Shown: positions 47,325 through 55,775, counted from the stretch's first letter. The stretch is 64,000 nt of DNA from Thermasporomyces sp036564245 (GCA_036564245.1 DATCKU010000011.1:1-64000); one strand, 5' to 3'. The notes: generated by a model from the letters alone, not told the origin. Numbers and translations: made by a program.

Positions 47325-47406
47325 CCACGTCCCGGTCGAGATGACCACGCGTGGCGGGTGCGCACTCGCCTTGGCAGGCAATGGCGCCTGCCAAGGCGCA
47401 TGCGCA
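47321..47406. repeat. Dispersed element, copy D, with 13-bp terminator stem
   Basis: Two tandem ends, ATGACCACGT (47321-47330) and ATGACCACGCGTGGCGGGTG (47341-47360). The second is identical over 20 bp to copy C. A perfect 13-bp stem follows: 47367-47379 with 47386-47398, loop AATGGC. No inverted right end is present. It lies between convergent glmS and the VIT-family gene and can terminate both. Confidence 0.75.
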
Positions 47407-47429
47407 GCTATTGGGCCGATCAGCGAGCG

Positions 47430-48206
47430 CTAGAGCGCGACGCCCACCACATGACCCACGGCGTACGTCACCGCCATGGCCAGTGCCCCGCCGACGACGG
47501 TACGAACGGCGGCCCGCGCGGCCGGCGCTCCGCCGAGCCACGCGCTCACCGTTCCAGTCAGCGCGAGGGCTGCGATCACCGCCGCGAAACACACCGGGAC
47601 CCGGATGCTGACCGGAGGAAGTGCGATCGCGATCATCGGCAGGAGCGCGCCGATGGTGAACGCGGTGAACGACGCGAAGGCAGCCTGCCACGGATTCGTG
47701 AGATCGTCCGGATCGATGCCGAGCTCGGCCTCGGCGTGAGCGCGTAACGCGTCGTGCTTGGTGAGCTCGACGGCAACCTGACGGGCGAGCGTGGGGGAGA
47801 TGCCCTTCGCCTCGTACAGATGGGTGAGCTCGTCCAGCTCGGCATCGGGAAGCTCGGCGAGCTCGAGACGCTCCTTCTCCAGCAGCGCCTGCTCGGTGTC
47901 GCGTTGCGTACTCACCGAGACGTACTCGCCGGCCGCCATCGAGAAGGCTCCGGCGAGGATTCCCGCGATCCCTGCGATCAGGATCGTCGACCGGTCGGTG
48001 GTGGCTGCCGCGACACCGACCACGATGCCGGCGATGGAGACGATCCCGTCATTGGCGCCGAGCACTCCGGCGCGAAGCCAGTTCAGCCGTCCGCTAAGGC
48101 TGCCGACGTGCAGGTCCGGCTCTTCGGGATGGGCGCCGTCGGGAAGGTTGGCCCGATCCGCCTGGCTCGTCCCGCTGATCGTGTGCCTGGCACCGGCGTC
48201 GCTCAT
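47430..48206 (-). CDS. VIT1/CCC1-family metal transporter
   Basis: 258 aa from the ATG at 48206 (MSDAGARHTISG); the frame is open to 48419 but unrelated. Two N-terminal helices with LGANDGIVSIAGIVVGVAAA, a cytoplasmic metal-binding helical region rich in Glu/His (TEQALLEKERLELAELPDAE), then three C-terminal helices. Family members export or sequester Fe2+/Mn2+. It ends in GHVVGVAL. A -10-like TACCGT lies 7 nt upstream of the ATG. Confidence 0.88.
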   Translation of the reverse strand: MSDAGARHTISGTSQADRANLPDGAHPEEPDLHVGSLSGRLNWLRAGVLGANDGIVSIAGIVVGVAAATTDRSTILIAGIAGILAGAFSMAAGEYVSVSTQRDTEQALLEKERLELAELPDAELDELTHLYEAKGISPTLARQVAVELTKHDALRAHAEAELGIDPDDLTNPWQAAFASFTAFTIGALLPMIAIALPPVSIRVPVCFAAVIAALALTGTVSAWLGGAPAARAAVRTVVGGALAMAVTYAVGHVVGVAL

Positions 48207-48513
48207 GTTGGGCACGGTAGCTGGGCAATGCCGGGCACGGTAGCAAGGAAAGCCTAAGCGGACTTGGCCGACGAGGTGGTTGCGCGTCGCTTGTGAAGGT
48301 GCTGATCGCCTCGCAAGACAAGGACGATGCCGATGCGAGGGCGGTGCGTGTGGCGTCCCGACGGACTGGACAACGTCTCGAAATGTGAGACGTGCGATCA
48401 TGACGTGGCCAGGGAACACCTCCCGACCACGCGCCGCTCCGTCGCGAAAGCTCGGGCGCTCATGTCGCTTTCAGCTAGACGCGAGGCCCAGCTACGCCGC
48501 GGAAAGCGATGCG
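48207..48513. other. Divergent region between VIT-family gene and acpS
   Basis: 307 bp. The left part holds two direct copies of a 12-bp word (48210-48221 and 48233-48244). The acpS side has GGAAAG (48501-48506) as ribosome binding site. No gene is recognised, and no clear promoter for acpS. Confidence 0.5.
48210..48244 (-). promoter_or_regulatory. Tandem 12-bp direct repeats at the VIT-family promoter
   Basis: GCTACCGTGCCC (minus strand) occurs twice with a 23-bp period. The proximal TACCGT is placed as a -10 box (7 nt before the ATG) and the distal copy covers the -35 position. This arrangement could bind a regulator, for example metal-responsive, but that is inference. Confidence 0.45.
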
Positions 48514-49002
48514 ATGCGTCATGATGAGCAGGTGATCGTCGGGTTGGGTATCGACGTCGTGGACGTCGACCGGTTCGAAGAGACGATGCGTCGTACGCCT
48601 GGTCTGCGTACCCGGCTCTTCACCGACGCCGAACGCGATCGGCCGATCGCTTCCCTTGCGGCGCGGTTCGCGGCGAAAGAGGCCCTCGCCAAGGCACTGG
48701 GCGCGCCGGTCGGCTTGCAGTGGCAGGATGCCGAGGTGGTGACCGATGGTGACGGGCGGCCGTGGTTGTCGGTGCGCGGCACCGTCGCCGACCAGACCAG
48801 ACGCCTCGGCGTGACCAACATGCATCTGTCGATCTCGCATGACGCCGGGATCGCGTCGGCCGTCGTCGTCCTGGAAGGTGCGTGCCCGGCCGACCATCAC
48901 GCAGGCGAGCCCCCCTCGCAATCCCAGGCAGGCGACAGCCCTCCGGACGACACCCCTGGTGATCCACCGTCCGCAGGCTCTGACCATGCCCGGAGCGGAT
49001 GA
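48514..49002 (+). CDS. acpS: Holo-[acyl-carrier-protein] synthase
   Basis: Transfers 4'-phosphopantetheine to ACP, 162 aa against about 120. The ATG at 48514 has GGAAAG 7 nt upstream. Catalytic motifs GIDVVDVDRF and RFAAKEALAKAL are intact. The last ~40 residues are a Pro/Asp/Ser-rich tail (DSPPDDTPGDPPSAG) not found in typical AcpS. It overlaps the next gene by ATGA. Confidence 0.93.
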   Translation: MRHDEQVIVGLGIDVVDVDRFEETMRRTPGLRTRLFTDAERDRPIASLAARFAAKEALAKALGAPVGLQWQDAEVVTDGDGRPWLSVRGTVADQTRRLGVTNMHLSISHDAGIASAVVVLEGACPADHHAGEPPSQSQAGDSPPDDTPGDPPSAGSDHARSG

Positions 49003-50420
49003 CCATGCGACGTGCGCATACCGTCGACCAGATCCGCGTGGCCGAAGCCACGCTGATGGCGAAGCTGCCCCCTGGGACGCTGATGCAGCGTGCGGCGGCC
49101 GGGCTGGCAACCGCGTGTGCCGACCTGCTTGGTGGCACGTACGGACGACACGTGGTCGTCGTCGCGGGCTCGGGTGACAACGGCGGCGACGCGCTCCACG
49201 CCGGTGCGCGGCTCGCCCGTCGGGGTGCGCGGGTGTCGGCCATCCTGCTGGACCGGGCGAAGGCACACGCGGGAGGTCTCGCCGCGCTGAGGACGGCAGG
49301 AGGTCGTGTGCTGGAGCCGTCACGGTACGCCGCGGCCATTGCGCGCGCCGACCTCGTGATGGACGGGATCGTGGGGATCGGGGGCAAGCCCGGCTTGCGG
49401 CCACCGGCCGTCGAGGTGATGGACCTCGTGGAGGAGTACGCCGTTCCGGTGGTTGCCGTCGACGTGCCGAGTGGGATCGACGTGGACTCCGGGGAGGCGC
49501 CTTTCCGCCACGTCCGGGCGACGCTCACGGTGACGTTCGGCACCCACAAGATCGGCTTGCTGGTGGACCCCGGTGCGTCCGCGGCGGGCGTCGTCCACCT
49601 GGTCGACATCGGTCTCGACCCGTACCTTCCGCCGGCGCCACTCGAGGCGTTGCAGGCGGCGGACGTGGCCGCGCTGTTCCCAGTGCCGCCGCGTGACGCG
49701 CACAAGTACTCCCGCGGCGTCGTCGGACTCGTGGCCGGGTCGCGGCAGTACACCGGGGCCGCGGTCCTTGCCGCTGGCGGAGCGCTCAGTGGGCCCGCCG
49801 GGATGGTGCGCTACATGGGACCGGCCGAGCCGGCGAGATACGTACGGCAACGCTGGCCGGAGGTCGTGGTCGGCGAGGGCCGGGTGCAGGCGTGGGTCGT
49901 CGGCTCCGGGCTCGGCAGTGACCCGGCACGCGCCGAGGACGTGCCGAAGATCCTGGCAAGCGGTCTGCCCGTCGTCGTCGACGCTGACGGGCTGCGCTTG
50001 CTCCCGCCTCGGTTCGAGGGACCTGCTCTGCTGACCCCACACGAAGGCGAGCTCGCGCGGATGCTCGGTGTCGAGCGTGAGGAGATCGCCAAGCGGCGCC
50101 TCGCGTCGGCGCGCGAGGCCGCCCAGCGCTGGAATGCGACGGTGCTTCTCAAGGGTCCGGCAACGCTCGTCGTGGCACCGGACGGACGGGTGCGGGTCAA
50201 CACGGTCGGCACGTCCTGGCTCGCCACGGCTGGCTCGGGTGACGTGCTGTCCGGCCTGTGTGGGTCGCTGCTCGCCGCCGGCTTGAGTCCGCTCGATGCT
50301 GGCAGCGTGGCGGCGTACCTGCACGCGACGGCTGGCGTCCTGGCGTCGCGCGGTGGACCGATCACCGCGGCCGACCTGATTCGTACGCTGCCGGAAGCTG
50401 TCCGCCTGACCTTCTCCTGA
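48999..50420 (+). CDS. nnr: Bifunctional NAD(P)H-hydrate epimerase / ADP-dependent dehydratase
   Basis: Repairs hydrated NAD(P)H, 473 aa. The N-terminal YjeF_N epimerase domain has GSGDNGGDALHAGARLA and VDVPSGIDVDSGE. The C-terminal ribokinase-like dehydratase domain has LTPHEGELARML and GSGDVLSGLCGSLLA. Coupled to acpS (ATGA), an arrangement usual in actinobacteria. Its 3' end lies 11 bp from the convergent P1 peptidase gene. Confidence 0.95.
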   Translation: MTMRRAHTVDQIRVAEATLMAKLPPGTLMQRAAAGLATACADLLGGTYGRHVVVVAGSGDNGGDALHAGARLARRGARVSAILLDRAKAHAGGLAALRTAGGRVLEPSRYAAAIARADLVMDGIVGIGGKPGLRPPAVEVMDLVEEYAVPVVAVDVPSGIDVDSGEAPFRHVRATLTVTFGTHKIGLLVDPGASAAGVVHLVDIGLDPYLPPAPLEALQAADVAALFPVPPRDAHKYSRGVVGLVAGSRQYTGAAVLAAGGALSGPAGMVRYMGPAEPARYVRQRWPEVVVGEGRVQAWVVGSGLGSDPARAEDVPKILASGLPVVVDADGLRLLPPRFEGPALLTPHEGELARMLGVEREEIAKRRLASAREAAQRWNATVLLKGPATLVVAPDGRVRVNTVGTSWLATAGSGDVLSGLCGSLLAAGLSPLDAGSVAAYLHATAGVLASRGGPITAADLIRTLPEAVRLTFS

Positions 50421-50431
50421 TGTCGGCCGCG

Positions 50432-51547
50432 TCACCAGCGGTCGGGCCGAGCGGACGGATAGCGCTCCAGGTACGACTGCAGCTCGACAGCGGGAGTACG
50501 GACGCCGGTTGCGGCGAGCACCGCGTCCACGACCGCCAGCGCCACGGCATCCGCCGCTGCCGCGTGCACCGCCACGAGCCCGCCCAGCCGTTCGGCTCCT
50601 GTCCAGCGCGTCGCCTGGGTCGCCACGAGCGGTTCGACCTCGCCGGTCGACAGCGCGAACACCGAGTCACCGTCCACCAACGTGTGGACGGGCCGGATCG
50701 CGCGCGCGAGCCCGTCATGGGCAGCGAGGGCCATGCGCTGGGTCTCGCTGTGGGTGAGCCGTGCATTGGTCGCGACGACCGCGAGGGTGGTGTTCGCGGG
50801 CTCGGCCGGCGGAGGGCTCGGCGCCTGCTCTGCCGCCTGTGCGACGTCGTCGGGGCTTGGCGTACGCGGACGCAATCCCTCGTCCTCGACCAACGAGGCT
50901 GCGAGCAACGTGCCGGTCGCGTCACAGGGGGAGCCGTACGAGTTCGCGACGACCAGCGCGCCCACCACGATGCCACCGCCCAGGTCGACGCTGGCCGTGC
51001 CGATACCTCCCTTGAGCGACGGAAGGCTGAAGGCCGCCCCGGCGCCGGCGCCTACGCACCCGGTGCGGACCCGACCACCGGCTGCGCGGGCCGCGGCCTG
51101 GTAGCCGAGGTCGGCGTCCGGACGCTTCCGGTGGTCGCCGCCCTTGCCGAGGTCGAACACGATCGCCGCGGGCACGATCGGCACGAGCGCCCCGCCCACG
51201 TGCAGTCCGCGACCGTGCTCCTCGCACCAGCGCTGCACACCGGTCGCGGAGGCGAGCCCGTAGGCGCTTCCTCCGGCGAGCGCCACCGCGTCGACGGTGT
51301 CCGCCACGGTTCCCGGCGCCAGCACGTCGGTCTCATGCGTACCAGGACCGCCTCCCCGTACGTCGACGGCTCCGATCGTGCCGGTCGGGGGTATGACGAC
51401 CGTGACGCCGGTGAGCCAACCATCACCGATGCGATCGGCGTGCCCCACCAGCACACCGGGAACGTCCGTGATGGTGCCGTAGTGATTGACCGGCGCCGCA
51501 GGCGTAGCGCTGGCGGCATCGGAGCCAGCAGGCGGCGCGTCGTTCAC
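50432..51547 (-). CDS. P1 family N-terminal-nucleophile peptidase/amidase (DmpA/NylC type)
   Basis: 371 aa from the GTG at 51547; a TTG at 51595 would add 16 residues. Family landmarks: TDVPGVLVGH near the N-terminus, ALAGGSAYGLAS, GTASVDLGGGIVVGALVVANS, and the self-cleavage site AN-TTLAVVATNA with Asn252/Thr253, where the Thr becomes the N-terminal nucleophile. Relatives hydrolyse beta-peptides, D-amino-acid amides or nylon oligomers. Substrate unknown. TAGGCT ends 8 nt before the GTG, suggesting a leaderless message. Divergent from alr. Confidence 0.88.
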   Translation of the reverse strand: MNDAPPAGSDAASATPAAPVNHYGTITDVPGVLVGHADRIGDGWLTGVTVVIPPTGTIGAVDVRGGGPGTHETDVLAPGTVADTVDAVALAGGSAYGLASATGVQRWCEEHGRGLHVGGALVPIVPAAIVFDLGKGGDHRKRPDADLGYQAAARAAGGRVRTGCVGAGAGAAFSLPSLKGGIGTASVDLGGGIVVGALVVANSYGSPCDATGTLLAASLVEDEGLRPRTPSPDDVAQAAEQAPSPPPAEPANTTLAVVATNARLTHSETQRMALAAHDGLARAIRPVHTLVDGDSVFALSTGEVEPLVATQATRWTGAERLGGLVAVHAAAADAVALAVVDAVLAATGVRTPAVELQSYLERYPSARPDRW

Positions 51548-51676
51548 AGGTCGGAAGCCTACCTGTGAGACGACCTCGCTCCGCTGGGCGAGCAAGAGCC
51601 TCGGCGTGCGCCGTCACCTGGTGGGTCCTGCTCGTCCAGCAGGGTCGGGGCCCTGCCTGCAAGACTGGGAGCCGTC

Positions 51677-52819
51677 ATGGACACCGCGCTTCGCGCCGAG
51701 GCGATCGTCGACCTCGCGGCGATCCGGCACAACGTCGCCGCGCTGCGGGAGCGTGCCAAGAGCGCGGCGGTCATGGCGGTGGTCAAGGCCGACGGGTACG
51801 GCCATGGACTGGTGGCATCGGCCCGGGCGGCGGTTGCCGGCGGCGCCACGTGGCTGGGCGTGGCGAACGTCGAGGAGGCGCTCGCCCTGCGCGCGGCCGG
51901 CCTCACGTCTCCCCGGATCTTGTCCTGGCTCGCCGCTCCTGGTGAGCGGTGGTCGGATGCGCTCGCGGCCGGCGTCGACGTGGCCGCGTACTCCACCGCC
52001 CAGCTCGCCGAGATCGCGGAGGCGGCGGCGTCCCGGGGCACCACGGCGCGCGTGCACCTCAAGGTCGACACCGGGCTGAGCCGCGGCGGTGCGGCAGCGC
52101 GTGACTGGCCCGCCCTGGTTGATGCCGCTTTGTCCGCCCAGGCGGACGGCACGGTCACGATCACGGGGATCTGGTCCCACTTCGCCTGCGCCGACGAGCC
52201 CGGTCACCCCTCGATCCAGCGTCAGCTCGCCGCGTTCGCCGACGCGCTGGCCTTCGCCGAGCGGGCAGGTGCCAGGCCGGAGGTCCGCCACCTCGCCAAC
52301 TCCGCCGGGCTGCTCGCCGTGCCCGAGTCCCGCTACGACCTGGTACGCCCTGGGATCGCGGTCTACGGTCTCTCGCCGGTTCGCGGCCTTTCCGACGCGG
52401 ACGCCGGGCTGGTGCCGGCGATGACCCTGCGGGCGCGGTTGGCCCTGGTCAAGCGGGTGCCGGCTGGCGCGGGCGTCTCGTACGGCCACCGATACGTCAC
52501 GGCGCGGGAGACCACGCTGGGCCTGGTTCCTCTGGGCTACGCCGACGGCGTGCCACGCGCGGCGAGCAACGTGGGACCGGTGCTGGTAGGAGGTCGGCGA
52601 CGTAGGATCGCCGGGACGGTGTGTATGGACCAGTTCGTCCTGGATCTCGGTGACGATCCGGGCGCCGCAGGCGACGAGGTGGTGCTGTTCGGCCCGGGGA
52701 CCTCGGGGGAACCGACAGCGCACGACTGGGCGGAGGCCACCGGCACGATCTCGTACGAGATCGTCACGCGAATCGGTTCTCGGGTGCCTCGTCGCTATGA
52801 AGGTGAGGAGGCGGGATGA
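51677..52819 (+). CDS. alr: Alanine racemase
   Basis: PLP enzyme making D-alanine for peptidoglycan, 380 aa. PLP lysine Lys37 in VVKADGYGHG and catalytic Tyr269 in GVSYGHRY; the VCMDQFVLDLG segment lies in the C-terminal beta domain. It overlaps the next gene by 4 nt. Typical place next to nnr/acpS. Confidence 0.97.
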   Translation: MDTALRAEAIVDLAAIRHNVAALRERAKSAAVMAVVKADGYGHGLVASARAAVAGGATWLGVANVEEALALRAAGLTSPRILSWLAAPGERWSDALAAGVDVAAYSTAQLAEIAEAAASRGTTARVHLKVDTGLSRGGAAARDWPALVDAALSAQADGTVTITGIWSHFACADEPGHPSIQRQLAAFADALAFAERAGARPEVRHLANSAGLLAVPESRYDLVRPGIAVYGLSPVRGLSDADAGLVPAMTLRARLALVKRVPAGAGVSYGHRYVTARETTLGLVPLGYADGVPRAASNVGPVLVGGRRRRIAGTVCMDQFVLDLGDDPGAAGDEVVLFGPGTSGEPTAHDWAEATGTISYEIVTRIGSRVPRRYEGEEAG

Positions 52820-53934
52820 CCGATGGTGGTGGCGCGGGAGGCGGGGTGACCCGTGAGCTCGCGCGCCGCTCTGGATGGCTGGGCGCGGCTGCCGGCGTGC
52901 TGGCGGCTGGTGTCGCGGCAGGCGCCGCCGCGGGTCTCGCCGTCGAGCGCTACCTCGTGGGACGCGGGCGGCACCGGGACGAGCAGCTCGAGGAGCGCCT
53001 CGGGTCGTTGCGCGGCGACCCGATCATCGTCAAGACCCGCGACGGCATCGAGCTCTACGCCGAGGTGGACGAGCCGCGCGACGACATCCGTGCTCACCCG
53101 CTCACGGTCATCTTCCTGCACGGCTACGCCTTGAACCTGGACTGCTGGCACTTCCAGCGGGCCGCACTGCGCGGCAGCGCGCGGCTCGTCTTCTACGACC
53201 ACCGCTCCCACGGCAGGTCCGGACGGTCCCCGCGGGAGCTCTGCCGGCTCGACCAGCTGGGGGATGATCTCGGCCAGGTCATCGCCGACGTCGCCCCGGA
53301 GGGACCGCTCGTTCTCGTGGGCCACTCGATGGGTGGGATGGCCATCCTGGCGCTCGCCGACCAGCAGCCGGAGCTCTTCGCCGAGCGGGTCGCGGGCGTC
53401 GCGCTGCTGGCCACGAGCGCGGGCGGCTTGGACCGGGTGACCCTCGGCGTTCCGGGCCCGGTGGGCCGGCTGGTCCACCGCTTCGCGCCGGCGTTCGTCG
53501 CGGCGATGTCGCGCATGCCGGACCTGGTCGAGCAGAGCCGCAAGGCCGGCAGCGACGTGGGATACCTGCTCACCAGGCGGTACTCGTTCGCGTCGAAGGT
53601 GCCGGCCTCCCGGGTGGAGTTCGTGGCGGAGATGCTGGCCGCGACGCCGATCGAGGTGGTCGCCGACTTCTACCCCGGCTTTGCCGATCATGACCGGTAC
53701 GACGCGCTGGAGGCGCTCGTCGGGGTCGAGACGCTGATCATCGGTGCCCGCGACGATCTCATCACCCCGGTGGAGCACAGTCGGGAGATGGCCGAGCGCC
53801 ATCCGGCGGCCGACTACATCGAGCTGTCGAACGCCGGGCACATGTTCATCCTCGAGCATCCCGACGTGGTGAACACCGCCCTGGAGGACCTCCTCATCCG
53901 TGCCGCAGACGCTGTGGAGGCGCAAGCGTCATGA
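52816..53934 (+). CDS. Alpha/beta hydrolase with N-terminal membrane anchor
   Basis: 372 aa. A hydrophobic Ala-rich segment at about residues 20-45 may anchor it. The hydrolase fold has FLHGYALNLDCWHFQ (oxyanion region), the nucleophile elbow GHSMGGMAIL, a late Asp in GARDDLITPVEHS and the His in NAGHMFILEHP. Conserved between alr and tsaE in this actinobacterial locus; substrate unknown. Coupled to alr (ATGA). Repeat copy B follows 12 nt after the stop. Confidence 0.88.
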   Translation: MTDGGGAGGGVTRELARRSGWLGAAAGVLAAGVAAGAAAGLAVERYLVGRGRHRDEQLEERLGSLRGDPIIVKTRDGIELYAEVDEPRDDIRAHPLTVIFLHGYALNLDCWHFQRAALRGSARLVFYDHRSHGRSGRSPRELCRLDQLGDDLGQVIADVAPEGPLVLVGHSMGGMAILALADQQPELFAERVAGVALLATSAGGLDRVTLGVPGPVGRLVHRFAPAFVAAMSRMPDLVEQSRKAGSDVGYLLTRRYSFASKVPASRVEFVAEMLAATPIEVVADFYPGFADHDRYDALEALVGVETLIIGARDDLITPVEHSREMAERHPAADYIELSNAGHMFILEHPDVVNTALEDLLIRAADAVEAQAS

Positions 53935-53942
53935 CCCGTCCA

Positions 53943-54030
53943 CCCAAAATGACCATGTGCACTACGCCCGCCGGAGGTGTGACACGTGCCGGCGCGTGTT
54001 GCACCTCCGACTGGCCGGGTGACCACATGG
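53943..54030. repeat. Dispersed palindromic element, copy B
   Basis: From 53947 to 54015 it matches copy A (8752-8820) at 61 of 69 bases, including the AAATGACCATGTGCACTACG end and the central ACACGTGCCGGC. The right end is decayed (GGGTGACCACATGGG), so the terminal inverted repeat of copy A is lost. It lies between the hydrolase and GNAT-TsaE genes. Confidence 0.85.
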
Positions 54031-54079
54031 GAAGCGTCCCTTCGCGGGATCGTCGTCTGGGTCGGGACGAAGGCCGAGG

Positions 54080-55066
54080 ATGATCGATCTGCACGTGACG
54101 GAGGCGAAGCCGTCGGATGCGGAAGCCCTCGTCGGCATCATCCACGCCGCGTTCGGCGCGCGACCTCCACTCGATCCGCCGGGGACCGCCCTGCAGGAGA
54201 CCGCGCAGTCGGTCGCCGAGGCCGTGGGCCAGCACGGCGGCCTCCTGGCGTGCGTCGACGAGGTCCCCGCCGGGGCGATGCTCTTCGCCGAGCGTGACGG
54301 TTGGCTGGTCCTGCGCCGGGTGAGTGTGCACCCGCGGTTCCAGCACCGTGGTGTGGCGACGGCGATGGTGGGCTGCGCAGAGGACGTCGCGGAGTCTCGC
54401 GGGCTGGATGGCGTACGTCTGATCGCGCGCGCTGAGCTTCCCTCCACGGTGGAGTTCTGGATGCGTCGCGGGTACGTCGAAGCGGGCCGGCGTGGTACCG
54501 AGGTCGAGGTCGTCAAGCGTCTGCCGATCGAGATCGTGTCGCGCTCTCCCGACCAGACGCGTGACGTGGGTCGCAGGCTGGCCGGGATGCTCCGAGCCGG
54601 TGACGTTGTGCTGCTGGCTGGGGAGCTGGGCGCCGGCAAGACGACCTTGACACAGGGAATCGCGGCCGGTCTCGAGGTCGAGGGCGAGGTGACGTCGCCG
54701 ACGTTCGTGATCGCCCGCTGCCACCGGTCGAAAGGAACCGGGCCGGCCCTGCTGCACGCCGACGCGTACCGCCTCGGCGGGGTGGCCGAGCTCGACGACC
54801 TCGACTTGGACGCCTCGGTCGACGAGTCGGTCACCGTCGTCGAGTGGGGTGGTGGTCTCGCGGAGAATCTCGCCGAAGACCGGCTCGACGTGGTCATCTC
54901 CCGATCGGTGGGTGCCGAGGAGGAGTCGGGCGTACGACGAATTCGGATCGTGCCGGTCGGCCGGCGCTGGATCGACACTCCGCTGCGCGCCCTCGTCGCC
55001 CCAGACCACGATGACCACGTTCAGCACGCCAGCAATGAGCACTCCGGCACCGCGGCGAACGCGTGA
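54080..55066 (+). CDS. tsaE: GNAT-TsaE fusion: t6A complex ATPase with N-terminal acetyltransferase domain
   Basis: 328 aa. Residues 1-150 are a GNAT domain (RRVSVHPRFQHRGVATAM near 79-96; EFWMRRGYVEAGRR). Residues 151-305 are TsaE, the ATPase that supports TsaB-TsaD in making t6A37 of tRNA: P-loop GELGAGKTT at 181-189, SPTFVIA and HADAYRLGG. TsaE alone is about 150 aa, so the fusion is clear. The last ~20 residues (DDHVQHASNEHSG...) are encoded by a copy of the dispersed element. Confidence 0.93.
   Translation: MIDLHVTEAKPSDAEALVGIIHAAFGARPPLDPPGTALQETAQSVAEAVGQHGGLLACVDEVPAGAMLFAERDGWLVLRRVSVHPRFQHRGVATAMVGCAEDVAESRGLDGVRLIARAELPSTVEFWMRRGYVEAGRRGTEVEVVKRLPIEIVSRSPDQTRDVGRRLAGMLRAGDVVLLAGELGAGKTTLTQGIAAGLEVEGEVTSPTFVIARCHRSKGTGPALLHADAYRLGGVAELDDLDLDASVDESVTVVEWGGGLAENLAEDRLDVVISRSVGAEEESGVRRIRIVPVGRRWIDTPLRALVAPDHDDHVQHASNEHSGTAANA
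55011..55024. repeat. Dispersed element end (copy H) inside the tsaE coding sequence
   Basis: ATGACCACGTTCAG is identical to the end of copy E. It is read in frame as the C-terminus of the TsaE protein, 42 bp before the stop. No inverted partner is seen. Confidence 0.55.
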
Positions 55067-55100
55067 TGCGTCCGCTGGAGGGCTCGTGACACCGCACCAC

Positions 55101-55106
55101 TAGTCT
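55101..55106 (+). promoter_or_regulatory. -10 box right before tsaB (leaderless start)
   Basis: TAGTCT ends 6 nt before the GTG start of tsaB, a spacing that puts the transcription start at the start codon. No ribosome binding site is present. Confidence 0.5.
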
Positions 55107-55112
55107 GGCGGC

Positions 55113-55775
55113 GTGTTGCTGCTCGCCTTCGACACGGCCACCTCGGCGGTGACGGTCGCACTGTCGGACGGCCGTACCGTCCTGGCCGACTCCACGACGG
55201 TCGACGGCCAGCGGCACGCGGAGCTGCTCGCCCCCGCGATCAGGAAGGTCCTGAAGGAGGCGGGCGTCGATCGGCGCGAGCTCACCGAGATCGCGGTGGG
55301 GGTCGGCCCGGGGCCGTTCACGGGGCTTCGTGTCGGCCTCGCGACAGCGCGGACGCTTGGTCATGCGCTGCACATCCCGGTTCATGGCGTGTGCACGCTC
55401 GACGTGCTTGCCTGTGCTGCCGACGAGCCGGCGCTTGCCGAGTCGTCCTTTCTCGTGGCCACCGACGCGCGGCGCAAGGAGGTCTACTGGGCCCGCTACA
55501 CCGACCGATACACCCGGGTCGACGGGCCGCACGTCGACCGTCCGGACACGATTGCGACCGATGCCCCCGTCGTCGGTCGGGGTGCACGGCTTTACCCCTC
55601 GGCATTTCCTCGTGCGGTCGACCCGGAGTACCCGTCGGCGGCGGATCTTGCCTTCCTGGTCGCTGGACGGCGCGTGCCGCTGCTCCCGCCGCTCCCGCTC
55701 TACCTGCGACGGCCGGACGTGGCTCCGCCGAGCCCGCGAAAGAGCGTCCTGGCAGGCCGGGCCGGCCGGACCTGA
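55113..55775 (+). CDS. tsaB: tRNA threonylcarbamoyladenosine biosynthesis protein TsaB
   Basis: Inactive ASKHA-fold partner of TsaD, 220 aa. It begins MLLLAFDTATSAVTVAL and has the GVGPGPFTGLRVGLATARTL motif. GTG start without Shine-Dalgarno. 46 bp after the GNAT-TsaE gene. A 156-bp gap without a recognised gene separates it from rimI. Confidence 0.95.
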   Translation: MLLLAFDTATSAVTVALSDGRTVLADSTTVDGQRHAELLAPAIRKVLKEAGVDRRELTEIAVGVGPGPFTGLRVGLATARTLGHALHIPVHGVCTLDVLACAADEPALAESSFLVATDARRKEVYWARYTDRYTRVDGPHVDRPDTIATDAPVVGRGARLYPSAFPRAVDPEYPSAADLAFLVAGRRVPLLPPLPLYLRRPDVAPPSPRKSVLAGRAGRT

